This document shows positions 33,567 to 44,726 of a stretch of DNA of 64,000 nucleotides, one piece after another; positions within the stretch are counted from its first letter, which is position 1, and every line of letters starts with the position of its first letter. This stretch comes from DASVTR01 sp033855775 (GTDB lineage Bacteria; Acidobacteriota; Blastocatellia; Pyrinomonadales; Pyrinomonadaceae), in the NCBI GenBank assembly GCA_033855775.1, contig JAWVFT010000052.1:35502-99501 (forward strand), read 5' to 3'. The translations under genes and the position numbers were made by a program. A model generated the notes under the pieces. The model had not been told where the DNA came from and did no database searches. It saw only the letters and a program-made list of their open reading frames with translations.

Positions 33567-35114
33567 TTAAGTTTCGCGCAAATCGCGCCCGGTCATCTCG
33601 GCTGGCTTTTCGACGCCGAGCAGTCCGAGGATGGTCGGGGCAACATCTTCGAGCGCCGCGTCGCCGCGCAGTTTGAGCCCGCGCGCAGCTTCGTCAACCA
33701 GATGAAAGGGAACCGGATTGGTAGTGTGCGCCGTGTGCGGCTGGCCCGTCGTGAGGTCGAGCATCTGCTCGCAGTTGCCGTGGTCGGCGGTGATCAGCGT
33801 TTGGCCGCGAGCGCGCCGGATGCCCTTCGTAATCCAGCCGAGGCAGGTGTCAACGTATTGCACGGCCTCGATTGTCTCCTTCAGTTTTCCGGTGTGGCCC
33901 ACCATGTCGGGGTTGGCAAAGTTGATGATGAAGACATCCGTTTCGCCTTCCTCAATCGCGCGCAGAACCTTGTCCGTCACTTTGAAGGCCGACATCTCAG
34001 GCGCCAAATCGTAGGTCGCAATCTTGGGCGAAGGCACGAGCAAGCGTCGCTCGCAGGGATATTCTTTCTCGACGCCGCCGTTGAAGAAGTAGGTGACGTG
34101 AGCGTACTTCTCCGTCTCGGCGAGGCGGAAATTGCGCACGCCAACGCGCCCGAAGACTTCCGCCAACACGTTCACATGCTGCCTGGGGCCGAAGGCTATG
34201 CGGAGCGGAAACGTCTTGTCGTACTGCGTGAAGCAGACGAAATCAACAAGGGGTCGCTTGGGCGTCGGGAAACCGCCGAAGCCGGGGACGGCGAGCGCGT
34301 TCGTAATCTGTCGAGCGCGGTCGGGCCGGAAGTTGAAGAAGATAACGGCGTCGTCCGCTTCGATGGTGGCGACCGGCTCGCCCGTCTCGCGCTCGACGAC
34401 GATGGGTTCGACAAACTCGTCCGTCACGCCGCGTTCGTAAGAAGCGCGAATCGCCGCCACAGGGTCAATCACGCGCTCGCCTTCCGCATGGACGAGCAGA
34501 CGGTAGGCGCGCTCCGTGCGTTCCCAACGCTTGTCTCTATCCATCGCGTAATAACGCCCGACGACCGAAGCGATGCGCCCGCAACCGATGTGGCCACACT
34601 GCACCTGCAAGGCTTCAACGTAGCCGTAGGCCGACATCGGCGGCGTGTCGCGCCCGTCCAGAAAGCAATGCACGTAGACGCGCTGAAGCCCACGCTGCTT
34701 CGCCATCCGCAGCAACGCGTAGAGATGCTCCTGCGACGAATGAACCTGCCCGTCCGAGACGAGGCCCATCAAATGCAGAGCCTTGCCCTTCGTCTTCGCG
34801 CTAGCAATCGCTTGCACAAGCGCTTCGTTTTGGTAAAACTCGCCCGTCTCAATCTCGTGGTCAATCCTCGTCAAGTCCATGCGGACGACGCGACCCGAAC
34901 CGATGTTGAGATGGCCGACTTCCGAGTTGCCCATGATGCCGGCGGGCAGCCCGACGCGCTTGCCCGAAGCTTCGAGCAAGGTCTGCGGGTAGTTCTCGAC
35001 TATCTCATCGTAGAAGGGCGTCTCGGCCAGCGCGATAGCGTTGCCCTCGCGCGTCGGCGTGTAGCCCCAACCGTCTATGATAATGAGCGCCAGCGGCCCA
35101 CGTTTGTTCGCCAA
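33567..35114 (-). CDS. gpmI: 2,3-bisphosphoglycerate-independent phosphoglycerate mutase
   Basis: GpmI interconverts 3- and 2-phosphoglycerate in glycolysis using two manganese ions. The 515-residue length is typical. D14 in LIIIDGWG and the nucleophile S64 in MGNSEVGH are present, as are HCFLDGRDTPP, FFNFRPDRARQ and the final metal sites (ITADHGNCEQM, HTAHTTNPVPF). The start is TTG at 35114, preceded by AAGGAG at 7 bases; no ATG fits. It lies in the same direction as a GNAT gene and eno, the next glycolytic step, so a glycolytic cluster gpmI-eno separated by one acetyltransferase gene is evident. Confidence 0.97.
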   Translation of the reverse strand: MANKRGPLALIIIDGWGYTPTREGNAIALAETPFYDEIVENYPQTLLEASGKRVGLPAGIMGNSEVGHLNIGSGRVVRMDLTRIDHEIETGEFYQNEALVQAIASAKTKGKALHLMGLVSDGQVHSSQEHLYALLRMAKQRGLQRVYVHCFLDGRDTPPMSAYGYVEALQVQCGHIGCGRIASVVGRYYAMDRDKRWERTERAYRLLVHAEGERVIDPVAAIRASYERGVTDEFVEPIVVERETGEPVATIEADDAVIFFNFRPDRARQITNALAVPGFGGFPTPKRPLVDFVCFTQYDKTFPLRIAFGPRQHVNVLAEVFGRVGVRNFRLAETEKYAHVTYFFNGGVEKEYPCERRLLVPSPKIATYDLAPEMSAFKVTDKVLRAIEEGETDVFIINFANPDMVGHTGKLKETIEAVQYVDTCLGWITKGIRRARGQTLITADHGNCEQMLDLTTGQPHTAHTTNPVPFHLVDEAARGLKLRGDAALEDVAPTILGLLGVEKPAEMTGRDLRET

Positions 35115-35152
35115 CTCGTCTCTCCTTACGTCACACGGTTCGAATCCGTTAA

Positions 35153-35623
35153 TCAGTTCGCATCTTTGGCCCAGTAATCGGGCTGCTCCTGCATGTTCGG
35201 GTCGGGCCGCTCCATCCAGCGCTCTGGGCGTTTCAGTTCAGCGAAGCCGAACTGGCGATACAACTCGTGCGCGTCCTTGGTCGCCAGCGTCCAGCGGCGA
35301 AAGCCCTGAAGGCGCGGGTGATTGATGATGACTTCCATCAGCCACGTCCCCAGGCCTCGCCCGCGAAACTCTTCAATCACAAACACGTCGGCCAGCCATG
35401 CGAACGTCGCGTAGTCCGTCACGACGCGCGCAAAGCCAATCTGTCGCTCATTGTGAAAGAGGCCGAACGAAAAAGAGTTTTCGATGGAACGCTGCGCCAC
35501 CTCGAAGGCACGGCCCGTGGCCCAGTAAGTATTGGTCGAGAGAAAGCTGTGGATGAACTTGATGTCCAACCGCGCCGCGTCGTTGCTAATTAGAAACTCG
35601 CCGCGCCTGTATTCGTCAGCCAC
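35153..35623 (-). CDS. GNAT-family N-acetyltransferase
   Basis: The 156-residue protein has the acetyl-CoA binding motif in ADVFVIEEFRGRGLGTWLMEVII (Q/RxxGxG/A-type RGRGLG) and the later strand WTLATKDAHELYRQFGF. The start is GTG at 35623 with GGGAG 10 bases upstream; the frame extends another ~30 codons without a site. It resembles the small cytoplasmic acetyltransferases with a SDNYWASGR-like pattern (here TNTYWATGR). Its acceptor is unknown. It lies between gpmI and eno on the same strand. Confidence 0.9.
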   Translation of the reverse strand: MADEYRRGEFLISNDAARLDIKFIHSFLSTNTYWATGRAFEVAQRSIENSFSFGLFHNERQIGFARVVTDYATFAWLADVFVIEEFRGRGLGTWLMEVIINHPRLQGFRRWTLATKDAHELYRQFGFAELKRPERWMERPDPNMQEQPDYWAKDAN

Positions 35624-35736
35624 TTGTTTGATTCTCCCATCGGAAAAGTGAAGGCGACGGATGACGAAGGATGACGGATGCGAGAGAAAGCGTTGTTGCT
35701 CGCGTCCCTCATCCAACGTCCGGCAACTTCGCTTTT

Positions 35737-37080
<1,344 letters not shown>

Positions 37081-37190
37081 AGATAAACGTCCGCTCCCGC
37101 ATCACAAGTTGAACTGCTTAAGGCTTTCGACAAATTTACCACCGGACACGGAAAGTCCAAAGTCGAATGTCCAAAGTCCAACTCATAAGT

Positions 37191-37263
37191 CCAAAGTGGA
37201 AAGTCGAAAGTCCAAAGTCAAGATGCTGTTCTTCGACTTTGGACTTTCGACTTTCCACTTTGG
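37191..37263. terminator. Exact 29-bp hairpin of AAAGTCCAAAGTC words
   Basis: Positions 37191-37219 are the exact reverse complement of 37235-37263, with a 15-base loop. Additional AAAGTCC words continue to the left (37151-37190). It follows the stop of the leftward CNNM gene by 8 bases and precedes eno. The vocabulary equals that at 12313-12452. Confidence 0.88.
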
Positions 37264-37270
37264 AGTTGAA

Positions 37271-38701
37271 TTACTGGCTCGCGTTGTTGCCGTTGTTGGA
37301 CGCATCATTAGAGACGGCTGCGTCGTCTTCCTGCTTTTTCAAGCGGACGCTGATGACGCGCCGCCGCTTGACCTGCTCGACGTGAAATTTGAGGCCGTCG
37401 TGCTGCACGACTTCGCCGGGTTCGAGCACATGCCCGGCGGCGGTCATCAGGAAACCGGCGATGGTCGTGTAGGCTTCCGACTCAGGGACTGCGAGCTTCA
37501 GCCGCCGGTTGAGGTCGCGCACGGCGAGACCGCCGTCGAGCAAGTATGTGCCGTCGCGCTCTTCCGTAATCTGTTCGTTGACCTCTTCGTCGTGCTCGTC
37601 GGAGATTTCGCCGACAATCTCTTCGAGCAAGTCTTCCAAGGTGATTGCTCCTTCGACGCCGCCATGTTCGTCAACGACGAAGCCGAAATGGGCCTTGGCC
37701 TTCTGCATCTGCTTGAGCACGTCGGCGAGCCGCGCCGTGTCAACGACGTAGAGCGGCGGTTGAAGGACAAGCTCAAGGCGAAACGTGTCAGGCTCAAGCA
37801 GGTACGGCATCACGTCCTTGCTGTGAATAAAGCCAATCACGTCGTCGAGCGATTCACGATAGACGGGCAGGCGCGAATAGCCGTGCTGGCTAAAGGCTCT
37901 GGCAATCTGTTCCAACTCGCAATCGCTTGAGATGGCGGCCATCTCCGTGCGCGGAACCATCGCTTCGCGCACGAGCGTATCGTTAAACTCGAAGATGCGA
38001 TGAATCATGCGCTGCTCGCCCGCGCGGACATGCCCAGTCTTTTCGGCCACGTCAATTAGTTGACGCAACTCGGCCTCCGTGTAAACGGCCGTATGCGCGA
38101 GCGAAGATTGAAGGCCGAGCAAGCCGCCGAGAGCCGTGCCGGTCTTGTTGAAAATCCAGATGGGAGCGCGAAAGATTTTGGCGAAGAGTTCGAGCGGGCG
38201 CGCGGCAAGCAAGGCCAGCGTCTCGGCCCTGTCGAGCGCAATCATCTTGGGCATCAATTCGCCGATGACGATGTGCAAATACGTTATGGCCGCGAACGCG
38301 ATGCCGATGCCAAGCCCGTGCGCAACGTAACCGGCCCAACCTTCGTTGGCGATGCGCGCGGCCAGCGGCAAGAGCATGGCCGCTATCGTCGGCTCGCCAA
38401 TCCAGCCGAGGGCCAGCGAGGCGAGCGTGATGCCGAGTTGGGTGGCGGAGATAAAGATGGTCGGCTCGTTCAGCAGGCGCAGGGCCGCTTGCGCGCCACG
38501 GCTCCCGGCTGCGGCCCGCGCCTCAATTTTCGGGCGACGCACGGAGACGAGGGCGAACTCCGAGCCGACGAAAAAGCCGTTGGCCAGGACCAGCAAGAGC
38601 ACCGCCGAGAGCTTGAGAATCGCCTCGCCAAACGAAACGGTCGCATGCTGCATCTCCTCGCCGGCAAACAGTGTCAGAAAATAACTCGCAGGTTCGTCCA
38701 T
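37271..38701 (-). CDS. CNNM/HlyC-CorC family membrane protein
   Basis: The 476-residue protein has an N-terminal DUF21/CNNM transmembrane domain (~20-190: LKLSAVLLLVLANGFFVGSEFALVSVRRPKIE, ISATQLGITLASLALGWIGEP), a CBS-domain pair (~210-345: VPRTEMAAISSDCELEQIARAF, LADVLKQMQKAKAHFGFVVDEHGG) and a C-terminal CorC/HlyC domain (~360-450). The family is implicated in magnesium or sodium-coupled ion efflux; older annotations call it hemolysin. A Asn/Gln/Asp-rich tail ends the protein. It acts in the inner membrane. Confidence 0.94.
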   Translation of the reverse strand: MDEPASYFLTLFAGEEMQHATVSFGEAILKLSAVLLLVLANGFFVGSEFALVSVRRPKIEARAAAGSRGAQAALRLLNEPTIFISATQLGITLASLALGWIGEPTIAAMLLPLAARIANEGWAGYVAHGLGIGIAFAAITYLHIVIGELMPKMIALDRAETLALLAARPLELFAKIFRAPIWIFNKTGTALGGLLGLQSSLAHTAVYTEAELRQLIDVAEKTGHVRAGEQRMIHRIFEFNDTLVREAMVPRTEMAAISSDCELEQIARAFSQHGYSRLPVYRESLDDVIGFIHSKDVMPYLLEPDTFRLELVLQPPLYVVDTARLADVLKQMQKAKAHFGFVVDEHGGVEGAITLEDLLEEIVGEISDEHDEEVNEQITEERDGTYLLDGGLAVRDLNRRLKLAVPESEAYTTIAGFLMTAAGHVLEPGEVVQHDGLKFHVEQVKRRRVISVRLKKQEDDAAVSNDASNNGNNASQ

Positions 38702-38956
38702 GGCGCCTAAACGGGGGAAGACCTATGTTGTAGATGATGCTGTGGAATCCAAAGGCGGGAAAAGTATAGCACAAGAGCCGGACGCGAAAGGGACGGCAGG
38801 GACGAAGGCGCGGCTCTTCTGCCTTGAGCGCGTTTCGGGCAATCGCTCAAGGCTTCTGTGGGCCGGACACACAACGGATATGAAGCGAGCGGCCTCGCTT
38901 GCCGGGAGTCTCCGTGTGGAGGTTTTGCTGGTTGCCGAATAAGAAACGAATCCGGT

Positions 38957-39505
38957 CTAGTGACCGGCCACCGCTCCGGCGGCGCGTGTGCGCGCGGGGC
39001 GGCGTTCATGCTTGGTGCAGGCACGGGCGAGGGCCTGTTCAACGCGCGGCTCGACGTTGCATTCGGGCTGGCGGCAGACGGCGGCCAGTTCGGAAATAAC
39101 GAGGTAGCGCGCGCGCTCCAGCATGCGTTGTTCGCGGAAACTGAGCGGCTTGATGTGGCTCAAAAACGTCAGGTTCTTCAGCACATCGGCGACCTCAAAA
39201 ATGTCGCCTGTACGCATCTTCTCAGAGAAATCTTTGAAACGGTCTTTCCAATCATGGGCGGGGGACGAGAAATCATCTGATAAATTCTTTAAGAGCATCT
39301 CGCATTCGCCGGAAGAGATTGGGGAACGAAGGCCAACTTCGGATGCGTTGGCGACCGGAACCAAAACAACTGAATTGGTGGCAGCAAGACGAAGCGTGTA
39401 GAAGGGGAGCGCCTGCGCGCCGATTTGCTTCTGCTCTATCTGCTCGATGGTTCCGATCCCGTGGTTAGGATAAACGACTTTCTGGCCGACTTTAAAGCCC
39501 ACCAT
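38957..39505 (-). CDS. CarD-family transcriptional regulator
   Basis: The 182-residue protein begins with the CarD/CdnL RNA-polymerase-interaction domain (KVGQKVVYPNHGIGTIEQIEQKQIGAQALPFYTLRL) and continues with the helical DNA-binding part (WKDRFKDFSEKMRTGDIFEVADVLKNLTFL, LSFREQRMLERARYLVISELA). Such proteins bind RNAP beta and stabilise open complexes at housekeeping promoters. The ATG at 39505 has GGAGG only 3 bases upstream, a tight spacing, but the upstream frame is not CarD-like. The C-terminal ~25 residues are Arg/Ala-rich. It lies downstream of phoR, separated by a palindrome. Confidence 0.92.
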   Translation of the reverse strand: MVGFKVGQKVVYPNHGIGTIEQIEQKQIGAQALPFYTLRLAATNSVVLVPVANASEVGLRSPISSGECEMLLKNLSDDFSSPAHDWKDRFKDFSEKMRTGDIFEVADVLKNLTFLSHIKPLSFREQRMLERARYLVISELAAVCRQPECNVEPRVEQALARACTKHERRPARTRAAGAVAGH

Positions 39506-39652
39506 GCACCTCCATCGAATTACAAAAATCAGACTGCGCCGCACGAAGCAGGTCTGGGCGACCCATTGGCGACGCCAGCCAAGCGTCGGGTCTCGCTTAA
39601 ATCTCACAAAAGTGTAACAAGCCGTCTCGTGCAGCGTCAAGGCTTTGAAAAC

Positions 39653-39728
39653 AGTGACAAGTGACGAGCAGCAAGTGACGAGTTAAAGCCAACTTCTTGC
39701 TCGCTGCTTGTCACTCGTCACTTGCTGC
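39653..39728. repeat. Composite palindrome overlapping the phoR stop
   Basis: AGTGACAAGTGACGAGCAGC on the left faces GCTGCTTGTCACTCGTCACT on the right. The right arm encodes the last residues of PhoR (Ala-Ser-Asp-Glu) and its stop, the TGA being part of a GTGACGAGTGA word. It separates phoR from carD. Confidence 0.82.
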
Positions 39729-41033
39729 TGCTTTTGGGAGTTCGATGGTGAAGGTAGAGCCGGAGCCGACGGTCGAGTGGACTGTGGCCTCGCCGCCGTG
39801 GGCGCGGGCCAGATGCTTGACGATGGCGAGGCCGAGGCCGGTGCCGCCCATTTCGCGCGAGCGGGCGCGGTCAACGCGGTAGAAGCGCTCGAAGATGCGC
39901 TCGATGTGTTCGGCGCTGATGCCGTCGCCGGTGTCCGTGACGCTGATGCGGTCGCGCTCGCTGCGGCTCTCATGTTCGATACGGACGGAGCCGCCTTCAC
40001 GGCTGAACTTGACGGCGTTGTCAACGAGGTTTGAGAGCATCTGTTCGAGCCTGCGAGCGTCGGCATAGACGAAGGCGTCGGGCGCGACTTCGTTGCGCAG
40101 ACGGACGCCGCGCTGCCCTGCGCGCGAGGCGAGGGCGGTCGTCACATCTTCGACCAGCGAGCGCAAGGCCACGCTGCGCGGCTCGACCGGGACGGTTCCG
40201 GCTTCGATGGCGGAGAGTTCGAGAATGTCGTCAATCAGATTGTGCATCCGCGTGGCGTTGCGGCGAATCACGGAGAGGAAGCGGCGATTATTCGCGTCGT
40301 CGTCAATCGCGCCCTCTTCGAGCGTTTCGACGAAAGCGATGATGGCGGTCAGGGGCGTGCGCAGTTCGTGCGAGACGTTGGAGAGAAATTCATGACGGAC
40401 GCGCTCCAATCGTTCGAGCCGCGTGATGTCGAAAAAGACGCCGATGGCGCCGCGCGAAGCCCCGCGCGCTCCGAAGCTCAAGGGCGTGACGCGCAGGTCG
40501 AAGGAGCGTTTGTCGGCTCCGCTCATCTCGACTTTGACTTCCGCGCTCTCGCCTTCTTCAAGGGCCGCGCGAAACGCTTGATGAATGGCGGGCTGGCGCG
40601 TCACGTCGCTCAGCCGTTTCGCCGCGAGCGAGTTCGAGTTAACGGCGAAGATGTCGCGCGCCGCGCGGTTCGAAGCGACGATGCGCGTCTCGCGGTCAAC
40701 GACCAGCATGCCTTCGCGCATGCTGTTCATCGTCGCGTCCAGCAGCGCGCCCGGCGAAATCTCGTCGGCAGCAATCGCCGTCAAGGCTTCGCCGCGCGCG
40801 TTCGTCGCCGTCGCCGCCGTAGCGCTTGCCCCCCCGCTCGCGCTTGAAGGCTCAATGCTTGTTTGTTGCTCATCGCTCTTGCCGCGGGCGAACGCGAGCC
40901 AGGCTAAGCCCGCGCCGGCAAGCGCGGCGCAGAGCGCGATGATGCCCGCCGACGTTTGCCGGACGAAGAGCGCGACCAACGCCGCGAGCGTCGCGCCGCC
41001 GAGCAGTAGCAGAAGCGTTGAACGATTAGACAC
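39711..41033 (-). CDS. phoR: PhoR-like sensor histidine kinase
   Basis: The 440-residue kinase has two N-terminal helices (STLLLLLGGATLAALVALFV, IIALCAALAGAGLAWLAFA), a PAS domain (~95-205: LLDATMNSMREGMLVVDRETRIVASN) and the HisKA/HATPase core, with the phospho-accepting H222 in NVSHELRTPLTA, then NLVDNAVKFS, DTGDGIS and GGTGLGLAIVKHL. It presumably phosphorylates PhoB under phosphate limitation. The GTG at 41033 is chosen because upstream sequence is repeat; no good Shine-Dalgarno is seen, so the start is uncertain. The final codons lie in an intergenic-type repeat. Confidence 0.92.
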   Translation of the reverse strand: MSNRSTLLLLLGGATLAALVALFVRQTSAGIIALCAALAGAGLAWLAFARGKSDEQQTSIEPSSASGGASATAATATNARGEALTAIAADEISPGALLDATMNSMREGMLVVDRETRIVASNRAARDIFAVNSNSLAAKRLSDVTRQPAIHQAFRAALEEGESAEVKVEMSGADKRSFDLRVTPLSFGARGASRGAIGVFFDITRLERLERVRHEFLSNVSHELRTPLTAIIAFVETLEEGAIDDDANNRRFLSVIRRNATRMHNLIDDILELSAIEAGTVPVEPRSVALRSLVEDVTTALASRAGQRGVRLRNEVAPDAFVYADARRLEQMLSNLVDNAVKFSREGGSVRIEHESRSERDRISVTDTGDGISAEHIERIFERFYRVDRARSREMGGTGLGLAIVKHLARAHGGEATVHSTVGSGSTFTIELPKAAASDE

Positions 41034-41047
41034 GATGAGAAGAAGGG

Positions 41048-41300
41048 ATGAAAACGAGACGCGGAGACGCAGGGACGCGGCGACGCGGGGATGAAAGCTG
41101 CGAACTGATAGATGACGAGAAGGCGCGCGTAGAAGACGAGAAGGCATGCGGCGGCGACAGTCGCGCGGTCAAAGCTGCTTCTGCCTGTCGCGGTGTCAAT
41201 GCGTCAATGCATCGCCACGTCCATAACTCAATGCGTCGCTCCGTCTCCGCGTCCCCGCGTCGCCTTGTCGCCTTGTCGCTTTGTCGCCTCATCGCTGCGC
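41048..41300. repeat. Composite repeat (GCGGAGACGCGG words) between phoB and phoR
   Basis: ACGAGACGCGGAGACGC and GGGACGCGGCGACGCGGGG (41053-41092) face GCTCCGTCTCCGCGTCCCCG and CGCGTCGCC words at 41238-41266, followed by four CCTTGTCGC/CTTTGTCGC repeats. It occupies the 270-base gap inside the operon, just before phoR. Confidence 0.72.
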
Positions 41301-41303
41301 TTT

Positions 41304-42011
<708 letters not shown>

Positions 42012-42016
42012 AACTA

Positions 42017-42121
42017 CAGTGACGAGTGACAAGTGACGAGTAGCGAGCAGGAACAAGCGACGAGCCGCGAGAGCAATCATTTGGCTTTAACTTGTCACTT
42101 GTCACTCATCACTTGTCACTG
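42017..42121. repeat. Composite palindrome between phoU and phoB
   Basis: The left arm starts CAGTGACGAGTGACAAGTGA (42017) and the right arm ends with its complement words (CTTGTCACTTGTCACTCATC, ACTTGTCACTG at 42121). The left arm is identical over at least 20 bases to that at 43745. It sits in the gap inside the pho operon. Confidence 0.87.
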
Positions 42122-42126
42122 CTTTA

Positions 42127-42786
42127 TCAGTTGCTATGCTTAATCATCGCGGCTTCGGTCATGTAGACGGTCAGTTCGCAGATGTCGGTCACGTAGTCGC
42201 CGATGCGCTCGATGTGCTTGGCGACGAAGAGCAGGCGCGCGCCGCGTGTGATGGCGCCGGAGTCGGCGACCATCATTTCAATCAGGTTGTGAAAAATGCG
42301 ATTGTAGAGTTCGTCAATTTCGTCGTCGCGCTCGATGACGGCGCGGGCCGTCGAGGCGTCGTTGGAGGTGAAGGCGTCGAGCGCGGAGCGGAGCATGGCG
42401 GCGGCGTGTCCGGCCATCTGCGGCAACTCGACCGCCGCGCGCAACTCAGGCTCGTCGTTGAGGTCAATGGTGGCGCGGGCGATGTTGCATGCGTGGTCGG
42501 CGATGCGTTCGAGGATGGGCGCAATCTTGGCCGCCGAGATGACGAAGCGCAAATCGCGCGCCGCCGGTTGCCGCAGCGCGATGGTGTCTATGCAGAGACG
42601 GTCTACCTCAAGCTCCAACTGGTCTATCTGGTCGTCGCCCGCCAGCACTTCGCGCGCCGTCGAGCTATCGCGCTCAACGAGCGCATACATCGCGCGCTGC
42701 AACGCCGTCTCCGTCTCGCCGCCGAGCAGCAGCAAACGGTCGCGCAGAATGTCCAACTCACGATCCAGCAATCTATGTTGTTCCAT
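42127..42786 (-). CDS. phoU: Phosphate-signalling protein PhoU
   Basis: PhoU connects the Pst transporter to PhoR and damps Pho signalling when phosphate is plentiful. The 219-residue all-helical protein has two repeats of the metal-binding E/DxxxD pattern (GDDQIDQLELEVDRLCIDTIAL and ERDDEIDELYNRIFHNLIEMM) and the KIAPILERIADHACNIA and AKHIERIGDYVTDICE helices. The length is typical. It lies 81 bases after pstB, before phoB, in the usual position. Confidence 0.96.
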   Translation of the reverse strand: MEQHRLLDRELDILRDRLLLLGGETETALQRAMYALVERDSSTAREVLAGDDQIDQLELEVDRLCIDTIALRQPAARDLRFVISAAKIAPILERIADHACNIARATIDLNDEPELRAAVELPQMAGHAAAMLRSALDAFTSNDASTARAVIERDDEIDELYNRIFHNLIEMMVADSGAITRGARLLFVAKHIERIGDYVTDICELTVYMTEAAMIKHSN

Positions 42787-42867
42787 AAAGCAAGTCTAAC
42801 GAGTCTGGCGAGTCAAGAGAGCCGGCAGCCGTCTTCCGGCTCACCGAACTCGATGGACTCTCCGGGT

Positions 42868-43740
42868 CTATCCGAATCTCCCTGTGATGTAATCTTCCGT
42901 CATTTTCTCGACGGGATTGGTGAACATCTTTTCGGTGTGGTTCACCTCAACGAGCTTGCCGAGCCAGAAGAAGGCCGTCTGGTCGGAGACGCGCGCCGCC
43001 TGCTGCATGTTGTGCGTGACGATGATAATCGTGTACTGGCGTTTCAACTCGACGATTAAGTCTTCAATCTTCTGCGTCGCCATCGGGTCGAGCGCGCTGG
43101 CCGGTTCGTCCATCAAGACTACTTCGGGCTGCACGGCCAGAGCGCGAGCGACGCAGAGCCGTTGTTGCTGCCCGCCGGAGAGCGAGAGCGCCGATGCCTT
43201 CAATCTGTCTCGCACTTCGGGCCACAGCGCGGCGTCCGTCAGAGCCTTTTCGACGCGCTCCTGCAAGTCTGCTTTGCTGCTCGCGATGCGGTTGATGCGC
43301 AGGCCGTAAGCAACGTTGTCGAAGATGGATTTGGGAAACGGGTTCGATTTCTGGAAGACCATCCCGACCTTGCGGCGCAACTCGACAACGTTCGTTTCCG
43401 GGGCATAAATGTCGCGCCCGTCCACCATGACTTCGCCTTCGACGCGAGTGCCCGGAATCGTGTCGTTCATCCGGTTCAGTGTGCGCAGGAAGGTTGACTT
43501 GCCGCAGCCCGAAGGGCCTATGAAAGCCATCACGACGCGCTCAGGAACTTCGAGCGAAATGTTGTGCAGGGCTTGCGTGCGGCCATAGAAAAAGTTTAAG
43601 CCACGAACCCTGACTTTGGTTTCGGCAGGCGCGGCGCGGGCGGCCTCGTCTAAAACTCTCAACACGGTTCTCTCCACGGCGGGCGATTGCGCTGGAAGCG
43701 GCGTCGGCGGCTGTGTCTTGGCTGAAGTCGGCGTGGACAT
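42868..43740 (-). CDS. pstB: Phosphate ABC transporter ATP-binding protein PstB
   Basis: PstB powers phosphate import by the Pst complex at the inner membrane. The 290-residue protein has Walker A GPSGCGKST (75-83), the Q-loop MVFQKSNPFPKSIFDNVAYG, the signature LSGGQQQRL, Walker B VVLMDEPASALDP and the H-loop IIIVTHNMQQA, all matching PstB rather than generic ABC ATPases. An N-terminal extension of ~40 residues rich in Pro/Thr/Ala precedes the core. A palindrome separates it from pstA. Confidence 0.98.
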   Translation of the reverse strand: MSTPTSAKTQPPTPLPAQSPAVERTVLRVLDEAARAAPAETKVRVRGLNFFYGRTQALHNISLEVPERVVMAFIGPSGCGKSTFLRTLNRMNDTIPGTRVEGEVMVDGRDIYAPETNVVELRRKVGMVFQKSNPFPKSIFDNVAYGLRINRIASSKADLQERVEKALTDAALWPEVRDRLKASALSLSGGQQQRLCVARALAVQPEVVLMDEPASALDPMATQKIEDLIVELKRQYTIIIVTHNMQQAARVSDQTAFFWLGKLVEVNHTEKMFTNPVEKMTEDYITGRFG

Positions 43741-43744
43741 AATT

Positions 43745-43871
43745 CAGTGACGAGTGACAAGTGACAAGTGACGAGCAAGAGTAAGAAGTGATGAGTGATG
43801 AGTAAAAAGCAATCGCTCATTACTCATCGCTCATTACTAACTTGTCACTCGTCACTTGTCACTCGTCACTG
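43745..43871. repeat. Composite palindrome between pstA and pstB
   Basis: Outer arms of 24 bases (starting CAGTGACGAGTGACAAGTGA, ending with its complement at 43871) enclose inner GTGATGAGTGATGAG / CTCATTACTCATCGCTCATTAC words. It occupies nearly the entire 148-base gap inside the pst operon. Confidence 0.9.
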
Positions 43872-43874
43872 TTT

Positions 43875-44726
43875 TCAAGCTCTCTTTCGTGTCAGGGCGC
43901 GGACGGCGAGGTTGATGATGAGTATCATGGTCATCAACACGAGCGTCGCGGCCCAAGCTTTCGCCGTCTCTTCATCGTAGGCCGAAATGGCGTTGTTGTA
44001 AATTTCGACCGTCAATGTCGCCATCGGGCGATCCAGATAGTAATTATAGAACCGGCTGCCGAGCGCCGTCAGCAAGAGCGGCGCAGTCTCGCCGGAGACG
44101 CGCGCAATCGCCAGCATCGCTCCCGTCGCAATGCCGGAGGCGGCTGCTGGCAGCACGACTCCGGTCGTCACTCGCCACTGCGGAGCGCCGAGGGCCAGCG
44201 CGCCTTCGCGCAAAGAGGTCGGGACGAGACGAATCATCTCTTCGGTCGTGCGCGCGACAATCGGAATCATCACCAGCGCGAGCGCGACGCCGCCAGCCCA
44301 CGCCGAGTAATGCTTAGTCGGCAGCACAAGCAGCGTGTAGACGAAGACGCCGACGATAATCGAAGGCACGCCTGTCAGCGTGTCCGTCACAAAACGGACG
44401 AGCGAGCCGAACCAGCCGGAGCCAAACTCCGCGAGGTAAACTCCGGCGGCAATCCCGATGGGCAAGCCAATCGCCGAAGCCAGTCCGAGCAGCATCAAGG
44501 AACCGACGAGCGCGTGGCCGATGCCGCCGCCTTCGCCGAGCGGCCTGTACGGGTTGACCAGAAACTCAAGGCTAACGGAAGAGAGCCCGTGATACGCGAT
44601 GTAGCCTAGAATCAGCGCGAGCAGCCCGACGGCGACGAAAGCGCAGATGGCCGTCAGGCTCGTCATCAAACTGTTGGTCAGGCGGCGGCGATTGTGGCCT
44701 TGCGACATGGCGTTGGCTGTCATCAT
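43875..44726 (-). CDS. pstA: Phosphate ABC transporter permease PstA
   Basis: The 283-residue protein has six hydrophobic helices (AICAFVAVGLLALILGYIAYHG, SLMLLGLASAIGLPIGIAAGVYLAEFG and later) and the permease EAA-like loop EGALALGAPQWRVTTGVVLPAAASGIATGAML that contacts PstB. It forms the phosphate channel with PstC. The ATG at 44726 overlaps the pstC stop by four bases (ATGA), so the two are translationally coupled; a second ATG follows directly. Confidence 0.96.
   Translation of the reverse strand: MMTANAMSQGHNRRRLTNSLMTSLTAICAFVAVGLLALILGYIAYHGLSSVSLEFLVNPYRPLGEGGGIGHALVGSLMLLGLASAIGLPIGIAAGVYLAEFGSGWFGSLVRFVTDTLTGVPSIIVGVFVYTLLVLPTKHYSAWAGGVALALVMIPIVARTTEEMIRLVPTSLREGALALGAPQWRVTTGVVLPAAASGIATGAMLAIARVSGETAPLLLTALGSRFYNYYLDRPMATLTVEIYNNAISAYDEETAKAWAATLVLMTMILIINLAVRALTRKRA

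Noticed and set aside
35139..35153. GGTTCGAATCC, a tRNA T-loop-like sequence.
   Set aside because: Only 38 bases separate gpmI and the acetyltransferase gene, there is no acceptor stem, anticodon arm or CCA, and the T-stem would have a mismatch.
41034..41147. An upstream extension of PhoR (MPSRLLRAPSRHLSVRSF...).
   Set aside because: It is coded by intergenic repeat words and lies before the first transmembrane helix expected at the start.
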